In this document: positions 17,383 to 24,840 of the stretch, in pieces
Position numbering within the stretch: position 1 is the first letter of the stretch
Layout of the letters: each line of letters opens with the position of its first letter
NCBI RefSeq assembly: GCF_042652985.1
Contig: NZ_JBHSHQ010000016.1
Coordinates: 1-64,000 of the forward strand
Origin: Ruoffia tabacinasalis
GTDB lineage: Bacteria; Bacillota; Bacilli; Lactobacillales; Aerococcaceae
Direction of reading: 5' to 3'
DNA: 64,000 nt
Program-made: the position numbers and the translations under genes
Notes under the pieces: generated by a model
Database searches by the model: none
What the model was told of the DNA's origin: nothing
What the model saw: the letters and a program-made list of their open reading frames with translations, nothing else

Positions 17383-18762
17383 TTACTTACCTAAACAGAA
17401 TTGGCTAAATAATTTATTTAATAGTTCGTCTTGGACAGAATCTCCGGTAATTTCACCAAGTAAATCCCAAGCACGTGTGAAGTCCATCTGAATTAAATCA
17501 ACAGGCAACATCATCTCAGTTGACTCAAGCACTTCATCCAGTGAGCTAATTGCTTGGCGTAGTAATTGTGTATGACGTGTGTTCAGTAAATAGTTCACGT
17601 CACCAGACTTGATTTCACCACTGAAGAATCTTTGTTCAATTTGAGCTTCTAACTCATCAATCCCAGATTCTTCAAGCATCGATGTTGCGATTAAATCGGC
17701 ATCTTGAATGTAAGGTTCTAAGTCAGCGTGAGTTAATTTAGGCTCTAAATCTTGTTTATTTAATAAAATAATGCGATTTTGATCCTTAGTTAATTCTAGG
17801 AGTTCAATGTCTACTTCTTGTAAGGCTTGCGCTTGGTTTAAGATTAGAATCACTAAATCTGCTTCTTCCATAACTTTACGACTGCGTTCAACACCAATTC
17901 GTTCAACGACTTCATCAGTTTGGCGAATTCCAGCTGTATCGATAAGTCGAAGTGGTACACCACGAACGTTAACGTATTCTTCAATCGTATCACGCGTTGT
18001 TCCTTCAATATCAGTTACAATTGCCTTCTCTAAACCAGTTAATCGGTTTAATAAGCTTGACTTACCAACGTTTGGACGTCCGATAATCGCAGTATTAATT
18101 CCATCACGGAATAAACGGCCGTGTTGCGCTTGATGTAAGATTTTTTGGATTTGTTCCTTCACATGTACGGCTGTTTCATTCAGTTGCTTCAATGACATCT
18201 CTTCGACATCATCGTATTCTGGGTAGTCAATTGTTACTTCCACTTGTGCGAGTGTGTCTAACATTTCCTGACGTAATGAACGTATTTTAGTTGAAAGACT
18301 TCCTTGTAGTTGGTTCATTGACGCATCCATCGCTTTATCCGTCTTCGCTTGGATTAAATCCATCACTGCTTCTGCCTGTGATAAATCAATACGACCATTT
18401 AAAAATGCACGCTTCGAAAATTCTCCTGGCTCAGCCAATCTCGCACCATTCGCTAAGACTACTTCAAGTACTCTTTGAATGGCCATAATCCCACCATGTG
18501 AGTTGATTTCAACACTATCTTCCGTTGTATAAGATCTTGGTGCCTTCAATACACTCACCATCACCTCATCAATGACTTTTCCTGTTTCAGGGTCAATGAT
18601 ATGGCCATAGTTAATTGTATGCGAATCGACGTTATTTAAGTTCTTACCTTTGAAGATTTTACTCGCAATCTCAATTGCTTCATCTCCACTCAATCTCACA
18701 ATGCCAATCGCACTTTCTCCCAGTGCTGTAGCAATAGCTGCAATGGTATCTGTTGTATACAT
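17383..18762 (-). CDS. mnmE: tRNA modification GTPase MnmE (TrmE)
   Basis: 459 aa. The N-terminal folate-binding domain covers about 1-118. An inserted G domain has P-loop GRPNVGKS at 228-235, switch DTAG and NKQD. The C-terminus FCLGK carries the conserved Cys. It forms the cmnm5U-synthesising complex with MnmG. AAAGGAG lies eight bases before the ATG. It is the first gene of the leftward mnmE-nudix-mnmG transcript. Confidence 0.97.
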   Translation of the reverse strand: MYTTDTIAAIATALGESAIGIVRLSGDEAIEIASKIFKGKNLNNVDSHTINYGHIIDPETGKVIDEVMVSVLKAPRSYTTEDSVEINSHGGIMAIQRVLEVVLANGARLAEPGEFSKRAFLNGRIDLSQAEAVMDLIQAKTDKAMDASMNQLQGSLSTKIRSLRQEMLDTLAQVEVTIDYPEYDDVEEMSLKQLNETAVHVKEQIQKILHQAQHGRLFRDGINTAIIGRPNVGKSSLLNRLTGLEKAIVTDIEGTTRDTIEEYVNVRGVPLRLIDTAGIRQTDEVVERIGVERSRKVMEEADLVILILNQAQALQEVDIELLELTKDQNRIILLNKQDLEPKLTHADLEPYIQDADLIATSMLEESGIDELEAQIEQRFFSGEIKSGDVNYLLNTRHTQLLRQAISSLDEVLESTEMMLPVDLIQMDFTRAWDLLGEITGDSVQDELLNKLFSQFCLGK

Positions 18763-18887
18763 TGAATGACTCCTTTCTAATTTTGCTCACAAAAAAAATG
18801 CCTAAACTCCCCCTATATGCATGATTTCTCCATGTTGATATACGGTTCGTAAGCACTTTGACTGCTACTACATTCAATTTCTTTAGC

Positions 18888-18916
18888 ATTATACAAGATT
18901 CATTTGAATATTGCAA
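18888..18916 (-). promoter_or_regulatory. mnmE promoter
   Basis: Minus-strand TTGCAA (18911-18916), 17 bp, TATAAT (18888-18893). The resulting leader is about 118 nt and ends in the mnmE ribosome site; no known riboswitch is recognised in it. Confidence 0.75.
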
Positions 18917-18988
18917 ATGGTTTTGATAGGTTGGGGTGAGAAATTTTATCTTATTTACACTGCCTCCCCAACTCTCACCTGAATATCA

Positions 18989-19018
18989 TTTACCTTCCTA
19001 TCAGTAGCGTGATAGAAT
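18989..19018 (+). promoter_or_regulatory. treR promoter with inverted-repeat operator candidate
   Basis: TTTACC, an 18-bp spacer and TAGAAT (19013-19018) precede treR. A perfect inverted repeat CTATCA-N6-TGATAG (18998-19015) overlaps the -10 box and would suit repression. It differs from the TTGTATATACAA-type TreR operator, so the binding factor is unknown. Confidence 0.5.
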
Positions 19019-19046
19019 AGGGTTGATTAAAGAAGAGGTGAGTTTT

Positions 19047-19772
19047 ATGAATAAGTTTGAATATATATACCTAGATATTGAAAACAAAATAAAAGAAAAC
19101 ATTTATCCAGTGGGGTCTTTACTTCCAGGTGAAACTTCACTCGCAACAGAGTATAATGTTTCTCGTGAGACGATTCGTAAAGCGCAACGGATGTTATCAG
19201 ATAATGGATTTATCTTTAAAAAACAAGGACACGGGTCCATTGTTTTAGATTATCGACGTTTCGCTTTGCCAATTAGTGGTTTAGTGAGTTATAAAGAATT
19301 AAGTGAGGAAAATAATCTCGCCAGTACGACACAAGTTATTAAAAATGATATTATTCCTGTTCCAGATTTTATATTAAATGATGTAAAAATGAGTTCCAAA
19401 GAGAAGTTTATTCACTTAATTCGAACACGCTCAATTGCTGGCGAAGTCGTGATTATCGATGAAGATTATATTCGTCAAAGTATCGTGTCTGAAATACCAA
19501 ACCAAGTAGCAGAAGATTCCATCTATCAATACTTTGAAGGCGATCTTGGTCTAGAAATCGGCTTCGCATCGAAAGAATTTATCGGTGAACCCGCCGATGA
19601 TTTAGATATTAAATACTTAAAAATTAAACCAGAAGACTACACAATCACAGTGAGGAGCCAAGTATTTCTAAAAGACGCGACGTTTTTTCAATATACGATT
19701 TCACGTCACCGAATTGACCGCTTTCGTTTTCAAGAGTTCGCTCCGCGTCATAATCGGTTTATAAATCCGTGA
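19047..19772 (+). CDS. treR: Trehalose operon repressor TreR (GntR/UTRA family)
   Basis: 241 aa from ATG 19047, seven bases after GAGGTG. The N-terminal winged helix-turn-helix contains YNVSRETIRKAQRML (about 46-60), and the C-terminal UTRA ligand domain covers about 90-235. The PISGLVSYKEL and FFQYTISRHRIDRFRF segments closely follow Bacillus TreR. TreR represses trehalose genes and is released by trehalose-6-phosphate. The target genes are 5-9 kb away, with a near-perfect operator at 28068-28079. Confidence 0.9.
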   Translation: MNKFEYIYLDIENKIKENIYPVGSLLPGETSLATEYNVSRETIRKAQRMLSDNGFIFKKQGHGSIVLDYRRFALPISGLVSYKELSEENNLASTTQVIKNDIIPVPDFILNDVKMSSKEKFIHLIRTRSIAGEVVIIDEDYIRQSIVSEIPNQVAEDSIYQYFEGDLGLEIGFASKEFIGEPADDLDIKYLKIKPEDYTITVRSQVFLKDATFFQYTISRHRIDRFRFQEFAPRHNRFINP

Positions 19773-19807
19773 TATAATGAATGAATATCGCTTAAAGGAG
19801 TTAATGA

Positions 19808-21202
19808 ATGCAAAATAATCAAAATTTGCGGTGGGGTCTAATTATCCTCATTGTAATAGGCTTTACTTTTATTTTATACCTTAATTACGACAGTAATGGA
19901 GAAGCCCCAAGTAAAACATCTACTCAAGAAGTGTCGTCTCAACCCAATCAATCTAGTGAAGAAACGATTGCAAACTCTAGTGAAGCGAGTTCTCAAACGG
20001 ATGAATCAGAGCAAGAGAGTGAAAGTGACGTGGAAAGGACACTAGATGTAGATACAACCAACCAAAGTAATCGTGTTGCGGTTGTTCCAAGCCAAAGTAG
20101 TGAAGAAAGTGAGTCTTCTACTGAAAATAGTTCAGACGAAGAAGGTACTGAAACATCATTGAGCAGTTCCGAGAGCGAAAGCCAAGAAGAGAACGAGACA
20201 AGTGAATCTGATTCCGAAGCAATCGTCGCATCATCTGAAAGCAGTTCTGAAGATGAAAACACCGAGGAAGACGAGACAAGTGAATCAGAATCCGAAGCAA
20301 GCAGCGCATCATCTGATAGCAGTTCTGAAGATGAAAGCCAAGAAGAAGACGAATCGACAGAAAGTTCTTCAGAATCAGAGCTTACTTTTGACGACATCTA
20401 TCAAACTGATTTGATGGAAGAAAATGGAATTGAACCTTTAGACTTAGACGCCTATGAAAATATGGCTGATGTCATAGACCAAACACTTACTGAGTTTAAC
20501 GTCAACTCTTCTGAAATTAGTTTAGCTTATTATAACTTCCACAATGAGGAACATTACTATCTGAACGAGAATGAATTATTTACTGCAGCAAGTATAACGA
20601 AAGTTCCACTGTCTGCCTTATATATTGATTTAATCAACTCAGGTGAGTATCAATTAGATAGTGAACTTGATTACAGTGAAGCCTTATTTGAAGCCGGGGC
20701 TGGAAACATTACAAACGGTCCTTTGGAAAACAGTTATAGGATAGAGGAACTGATTACAGAAGCAGTCACTCATTCAGATAATACTGCAATGAATATACTT
20801 AAAGCCGAGTACGATAAAGAATTCGGTAATTTCCGCGAAGATATTTTAACGTTTGCTGGAATTGATGAGAAACCAGAAGACTTCTTAAACAATAATCTAA
20901 GTTCAGCTTATATTACTGAGCAAGTATTAATTAAAATTGCTCAAGATGAATCCTACAGTGACTTGATTAACTTAATGTTTGAAACAAGTCCGGCCCAATT
21001 GTTCACGTCATATGTTAATAATGAGATGATGGCGAATAAATTTGGTCGCTATGAGCAAGCAGTTAACGATAGTGGAATCTATTATGAAAATAATCAGCCC
21101 CAGTACGCTTTAGTCGTTCTTTCCGATAATATTAATCAAGCTGATCAATTTCTAGAAGTAATGAACTTACGAGTGAATCAATGGTTTAGAGCACATAATT
21201 AA
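19808..21202 (+). CDS. Membrane-anchored class A beta-lactamase-like serine hydrolase with Ser/Glu-rich stalk
   Basis: 464 aa. An uncleaved membrane anchor spans 9-26. A stalk of Ser, Glu, Thr and Asp fills about 35-192, and an extracellular domain resembling class A beta-lactamases fills about 215-464. Active-site elements are SITK (Ser262, Lys265) and SDN at 323-325. The usual KTG strand is replaced by KFG at 411-413. Similar lactobacillal and streptococcal proteins are of unknown function; the altered third motif argues against efficient beta-lactam hydrolysis. The ribosome site AAGGAG is seven bases before the ATG. It lies 35 bp after treR but is functionally unrelated. Confidence 0.8.
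   Translation: MQNNQNLRWGLIILIVIGFTFILYLNYDSNGEAPSKTSTQEVSSQPNQSSEETIANSSEASSQTDESEQESESDVERTLDVDTTNQSNRVAVVPSQSSEESESSTENSSDEEGTETSLSSSESESQEENETSESDSEAIVASSESSSEDENTEEDETSESESEASSASSDSSSEDESQEEDESTESSSESELTFDDIYQTDLMEENGIEPLDLDAYENMADVIDQTLTEFNVNSSEISLAYYNFHNEEHYYLNENELFTAASITKVPLSALYIDLINSGEYQLDSELDYSEALFEAGAGNITNGPLENSYRIEELITEAVTHSDNTAMNILKAEYDKEFGNFREDILTFAGIDEKPEDFLNNNLSSAYITEQVLIKIAQDESYSDLINLMFETSPAQLFTSYVNNEMMANKFGRYEQAVNDSGIYYENNQPQYALVVLSDNINQADQFLEVMNLRVNQWFRAHN
20195..20350 (+). repeat. Two tandem 78-bp repeats in the Ser/Glu stalk
   Basis: Codons 130-155 and 156-181 repeat a 26-residue unit beginning ETSES and ending EED, with a few substitutions. This is a recent in-frame duplication that lengthens the stalk. 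Confidence 0.8.
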
Positions 21203-21210
21203 TGCAAATA

Positions 21211-21246
21211 AAAAGTGGGTTTGGACAATTTCCAAACCCACTTTTT
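21211..21246 (+). terminator. Terminator after the serine hydrolase gene
   Basis: A 15-bp perfect stem (21211-21225 with 21231-21245) around a five-base loop, then T. Its right arm reaches the stop of the leftward DUF1772 remnant, so it can act for both. Confidence 0.9.
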
Positions 21247-21688
21247 TAATAGAATAATTCAAGCAAAATAATTGTTGAAGCTAGCAAACCCATAATAGCT
21301 CGAATCGTATTCCAGCGAGTCCACTCACTAACAAATTCTTGCCAACTGGTCTCATCGGCTTCATTCATCAGTCGATTGTTCCAGGGAACATTTTCACAAT
21401 GGTTTCTAAAAAGCTTCCGATAATATGTAGTAAACTACCCAGCCCAAACAAGGTAGAATTTATATTCATCAAAACCATGGCGACCGCTAGTAAAGGAGAT
21501 CCAAAGAACAACAGGAAAAACAGACTGTTCTGTATTACATTATTGATTTGATTCATTATTCGAATACCAATACGAGCATCCTCTTCTTGCTTTAGCACAG
21601 GCATAATAGTATTAGAAAAAGTAAAATACAATCCACTGATAGTTGTGTTAAATAGAATAAACATAATTACGATTATGTTAGACATCAT
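21246..21688 (-). pseudogene. DUF1772-like membrane protein, frameshifted
   Basis: The leftward frame from ATG 21688 encodes 106 aa with the DUF1772 pattern: FTFSNTIMPVLK, then IMNQINNVIQNSLFFLLFFG and a following helix. It then ends early at 21368. The rest of the family pattern continues in another frame: VPWNNRLMNEA, WTRWNTIRAIMG and a final hydrophobic helix, stopping at 21246. The break lies at an A run near 21394-21397, and one missing base there restores a full protein of about 147 aa. It could be a true mutation or a sequencing error in a homopolymer. AGGAG precedes the start. Confidence 0.7.
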
Positions 21689-21704
21689 TTGCTCCTATCC
21701 ACTG

Positions 21705-23033
21705 TTAAAGTGATTCTGAACCGGTCGTTGTTTGACTTTCATCTGTAGTTGCAGACTCATCCATTGATGAAGCGTTCGATGTTGACTCTCTTGATTCAAC
21801 TGACGCATCGACTGTCTCTAAAGGAGTCGTTATTGTACTCACTTGATAAATCCCATTCGTAGGGTATTCAAGCGTATCTGGTAACATACCACTATTATTC
21901 ACTGTTAAACGTACTTGATCCGCATTAAAGAAATTCCCTAGTGTCGTTACAATTGAAGCAATCACTGCTTGTTCTGAAGCTTCATGGCTATTCAATACAG
22001 CTACCACCCCAGGTGAGAAGTCAATGATGACAACTCCTTCATCTAAAGTGACCGATTGGACTGTAATCGTATCATCTAGAATACCCATCTCTTTAAACAT
22101 ACTGTCAAAAGCACTTGCAAAATTCCCGTTCGTTTGCCATGAGAATGCTGCTTGCCCAGGCTCAACCATCGCATCATCCGTTGTCGGCAGCATCACTTCA
22201 ACATTATTGATAATACGGTTCTCATGATAGATTGCTTGTGCTTGCCATACTTGCGTCACCGTCCCCGCATCGTCGGCTTCAACGGTCGCTACGACACCTT
22301 CATTTTGGGCGTAATATTCAATTAAAGTACCTGATTCAAGTGTTGAAGTAACTTCGATCACATTCTCTAACTCCAGATCTCTTATCGTTGCTTGGCTATA
22401 GATCGCAGTAATCTCACTTGTTGTCGTTGCATCACGTTGCCAACTTGTACCAACTTGCAGGGGTGCTTGTAGCAAGAGTTCAGATTCCTGAGTCGCTTGG
22501 TTAGCCATCCCTGTTAGATGGTTCACATATGGATTCATTTCTGAACTTTCTTCTAGGCGAGTGATTTGTGAATTTCCCCAACTAAAGATATTCACGATGG
22601 GCGCTTGATCTGTTATCCGCGTCTCCACTTGCATCATGTTCAATGTTTGGTCCACGAAGTCAGGGTAGTCAACACGTGACGTCTCCCCATTACTATATTG
22701 CTTAATTTGATACATAACATTTGGTAAGTAATCTTCAATATTTAACTGAACGGCGTCTTCTAAAGCTACCCAATCACTCGTATCGAAGCTTGTTAGGATC
22801 TGACTGTTACTTGCTTCATCAGGTTCTTGGCTTTGAGTGTCCTCACCTTCTGCTGAATTGGTTTCACTTTCAGTACCTTCTGTACTTTCATCTTCTGTTT
22901 GGTTACCCTCTAGACTTTGACGTTTCTCTTCTATAATACTTTGGTTCTCTTCGCTTAAGTTAATCATAGGTTCACTTGCACATCCGACGAGCAAGAAAGC
23001 GATTGAGCTTAAAATAAGTTGTTTTAATTTCAT
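21705..23033 (-). CDS. GerMN-domain lipoprotein
   Basis: 442 aa. A lipoprotein signal ends LLVGC (Cys18), followed by an acidic Ser/Thr/Glu linker to about 80. A GerMN-like domain lies near 315-395 (VIIDFSPGVVAVLN then QAVIASIVTTLGNFF and QVRLTVNNS). The tail is Ser/Thr rich. GerMN is best known from spore germination protein GerM but also occurs in non-sporulating Firmicutes envelope proteins. The nearest GAGGAG is about 16 bases before the ATG, further than usual. It lies 17 bp upstream of the frameshifted DUF1772 gene in the same direction. Confidence 0.78.
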   Translation of the reverse strand: MKLKQLILSSIAFLLVGCASEPMINLSEENQSIIEEKRQSLEGNQTEDESTEGTESETNSAEGEDTQSQEPDEASNSQILTSFDTSDWVALEDAVQLNIEDYLPNVMYQIKQYSNGETSRVDYPDFVDQTLNMMQVETRITDQAPIVNIFSWGNSQITRLEESSEMNPYVNHLTGMANQATQESELLLQAPLQVGTSWQRDATTTSEITAIYSQATIRDLELENVIEVTSTLESGTLIEYYAQNEGVVATVEADDAGTVTQVWQAQAIYHENRIINNVEVMLPTTDDAMVEPGQAAFSWQTNGNFASAFDSMFKEMGILDDTITVQSVTLDEGVVIIDFSPGVVAVLNSHEASEQAVIASIVTTLGNFFNADQVRLTVNNSGMLPDTLEYPTNGIYQVSTITTPLETVDASVESRESTSNASSMDESATTDESQTTTGSESL

Positions 23034-23168
23034 ATGTATTCACATTCGTCTCCTCAAAATATTAATTTCATTATAGCATAGTCTTCTTCATTGAGTAGAG
23101 TGTTGTGAGGAATTTACCAGATAATTTTATAGTAATAAAGTTTTATATTCATTTATTCACATATTCGT

Positions 23169-23197
23169 TTGTAAAAATAACATACTTAAGCTAGAAT
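23169..23197 (+). promoter_or_regulatory. Promoter of the FMN reductase gene
   Basis: TTGTAA (23169-23174), 17 bp, TAGAAT (23192-23197), about 28 bp before a TAGGAGG ribosome site. Confidence 0.7.
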
Positions 23198-23231
23198 TAT
23201 TACGGTATCAAAATTATTAGGAGGCTAACAT

Positions 23232-23798
23232 ATGGTTAAAATTGGAATTATTACAGGTAGTACACGTAACTCACGTGTAAATTTACAAGTGGCAGAATGG
23301 ATTTTAGAATTTGCGAAAGCTCATAATAATAACGCAGAATTCGAATTAGTGGATATTAAAGAGTTTGATCTTCCACGCTTTGATGAGGTTATTCCTCCTG
23401 TTGCAACAGATGATCGTCCAAATCCTAACGTTAAGAGATGGTCTGATAAAGTGAAAGAATTAGATGGCTTTATCTTTGTTACACCAGAATACAATAAAGC
23501 TGTAACGGGTGGCTTAAAAGATGCGATTGATTACTTAGCAAGTGAATTCTTCCATAAAGCTGCTGGAATTGTGTCATACGGTGGACAATTAGGAATTAGC
23601 GCAAGTGTAATGATGCGTCCAATGTTAGGTAACTTAAAAGTTGCTGTTGTTGGTCCTCAAGTAACATTCAGTATGAACACTGACTTTGAACAAATGAGCA
23701 AGTTCAAACCTGCTGATTACCATACAGATTCAGTAAATAACATGTTAAACGACGTTGTAAGCTGGTCAGAAGCTTTACAAACAGTACGTAATAAATAA
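23232..23798 (+). CDS. NADPH-dependent FMN reductase family oxidoreductase
   Basis: 188 aa flavodoxin-like protein. The FMN phosphate loop GSTRNSR is at 9-15. The TPEYNKAVTGGLKDAIDYL segment and GIVSYGG near the second flavin loop are typical of the azoreductase/chromate reductase group. It is a single gene with its own promoter and terminator. It probably reduces quinones or flavins; the real substrate is unknown. Confidence 0.9.
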   Translation: MVKIGIITGSTRNSRVNLQVAEWILEFAKAHNNNAEFELVDIKEFDLPRFDEVIPPVATDDRPNPNVKRWSDKVKELDGFIFVTPEYNKAVTGGLKDAIDYLASEFFHKAAGIVSYGGQLGISASVMMRPMLGNLKVAVVGPQVTFSMNTDFEQMSKFKPADYHTDSVNNMLNDVVSWSEALQTVRNK

Positions 23799-23806
23799 TT
23801 ATATAG

Positions 23807-23842
23807 GAAAAGCTGTCTAACTCTAAGTTGACAGCTTTTTTT
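23807..23842 (+). terminator. Terminator of the FMN reductase gene
   Basis: A stem of AAAAGCTGTC with GACAGCTTTT, plus an inner AACT/AGTT pairing, followed by a run of seven T. Confidence 0.9.
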
Positions 23843-23848
23843 GTGCAA

Positions 23849-24034
23849 TAAAAAAACAGAACTCTTTGAAGTTCTGTCGTAGATGGATAACGATATTTGT
23901 ATAAAATATGAGAGGTTTGGGGGGCTTCTAATATCTGAACAAACTCGTTATCGATATATATATGTTATAAGGGAATGGTTCCTTAAGGAAAAGTATATGC
24001 TGTTTATTCTGAGACACATTGACTATGTCTCATT
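23849..24034 (-). ncRNA. Candidate small RNA with C-rich loop, about 186 nt
   Basis: On the minus strand a promoter with TTGCAA at 24064-24069, a 17-bp spacer and TATCAT at 24041-24046 predicts a start near 24034. A perfect 8-bp terminator hairpin (23856-23863 with 23870-23877) plus seven T ends the transcript near 23850. Between them is no open frame of note. A 7-bp 5' hairpin lies at 24010-24032. An 8-bp stem (23886-23893 with 23945-23952) encloses a loop carrying CCCCCC (23919-23924) and then AAACCTCTC. Such C-rich or CCTC loops in Gram-positive small RNAs pair with Shine-Dalgarno sequences. It is not recognised as 6S, tmRNA or SRP RNA. Confidence 0.6.
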
Positions 24035-24040
24035 ACAAAT

Positions 24041-24069
24041 ATGATAACACCCTTCATAATTATTTGCAA
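24041..24069 (-). promoter_or_regulatory. Promoter of the candidate small RNA
   Basis: Minus-strand TTGCAA (24064-24069), 17-bp spacer, TATCAT (24041-24046). No gene on that strand lies downstream before the terminator at 23850. Confidence 0.65.
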
Positions 24070-24187
24070 CAGTTTTTATTTATAAAATACCAATAAAAAT
24101 ATGCTTTCATTAAGTTTCCACAGAAGAAACTATAACAGTTATAAGGAAAAGTGAAACAGTTTATTATCTATGGTAATAGAAATAGAG

Positions 24188-24224
24188 TAAGAGCGAAACA
24201 CTCTATGACAGTGCTCCGCTCTTA
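24188..24224 (-). terminator. Terminator of the trehalose operon
   Basis: A 15-bp stem with two G-U pairs (arms 24188-24202 and 24210-24224) 11 bases after the acetyltransferase stop. The T tract is weak. Confidence 0.65.
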
Positions 24225-24234
24225 TCTCATAACT

Positions 24235-24816
24235 TTATTTATCTTTTATTTGATCTGTTTGATCAATTTCTCTAACAATGCGCGCAGGTGATCCCATAAC
24301 TAATGAATTAGCTGGAATATCACGTGTCACAACACTTCCAGCTCCAATCACACACCCGTCACCAATCTCTACTCCTGGCATAATAGCAACATGGGCTCCA
24401 ATCCAAACATTATTTCCGACGACAATCGGCGAAGCTTTCTCAAGCCCAATATTACGACTTGGATAATCCAATGGATGAGCAGCTGTATAGAAACCAGTGT
24501 TAGGACCGATAAAGACATTATTTCCAATTGTAATGCCACCACCATCCATGAAGTAAACATTACTATTAACAAATACGTCATGCCCAAATTGGGTAAGTGA
24601 CCCATAATCACAAGTTAATGGACTAGAGATTCCAACGTTGTCTAACTTTTGCTGAAATAATTTTTCTTGAATGTCTTGTCGCTTTTCTTCTTCTAAAGGT
24701 GACGTTTGATTAAATTGAAAACACAAGTCTTGCGCAATTCTACGTTCTTCCACAAGTCCTTCGTCATAATTCGCGTCATACCACTCGCCATTTAGCATCT
24801 TTTCACGTTCTGTCAT
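24235..24816 (-). CDS. Maltose/galactoside O-acetyltransferase family protein
   Basis: 193 aa from ATG 24816, five bases after AGGAGGG; a GTG five codons upstream overlaps that site. The N-terminal Maa domain carries MLNGEWYDANYDEGL. It is followed by left-handed beta-helix hexapeptide repeats with the catalytic-His region FYTAAHPLD and NVWIGAHVAIMPGVEIGDGCVIGAGSVV. It acetylates sugars with acetyl-CoA. It lies 24 bp after treC, so is the last gene of the trehalose operon. A role in detoxifying excess sugar is inference. Confidence 0.9.
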   Translation of the reverse strand: MTEREKMLNGEWYDANYDEGLVEERRIAQDLCFQFNQTSPLEEEKRQDIQEKLFQQKLDNVGISSPLTCDYGSLTQFGHDVFVNSNVYFMDGGGITIGNNVFIGPNTGFYTAAHPLDYPSRNIGLEKASPIVVGNNVWIGAHVAIMPGVEIGDGCVIGAGSVVTRDIPANSLVMGSPARIVREIDQTDQIKDK

Positions 24817-24840
24817 AGATTCCCTCCTCACTTTTGTCTA

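Noticed and set aside
18680..18916. 78-codon leftward frame over the mnmE start
   Set aside because: It overlaps mnmE and its promoter in another frame and has no ribosome site.
20000..20400. Ser/Glu-rich repeats as a CRISPR array or minisatellite outside a gene
   Set aside because: The repeats are in frame, have no spacers and encode the stalk of the serine hydrolase.
23849..24034. Identification of the candidate small RNA as 6S RNA
   Set aside because: The length is right but the ends do not pair to form the long rod with a central bubble, and the 5' end forms its own hairpin.
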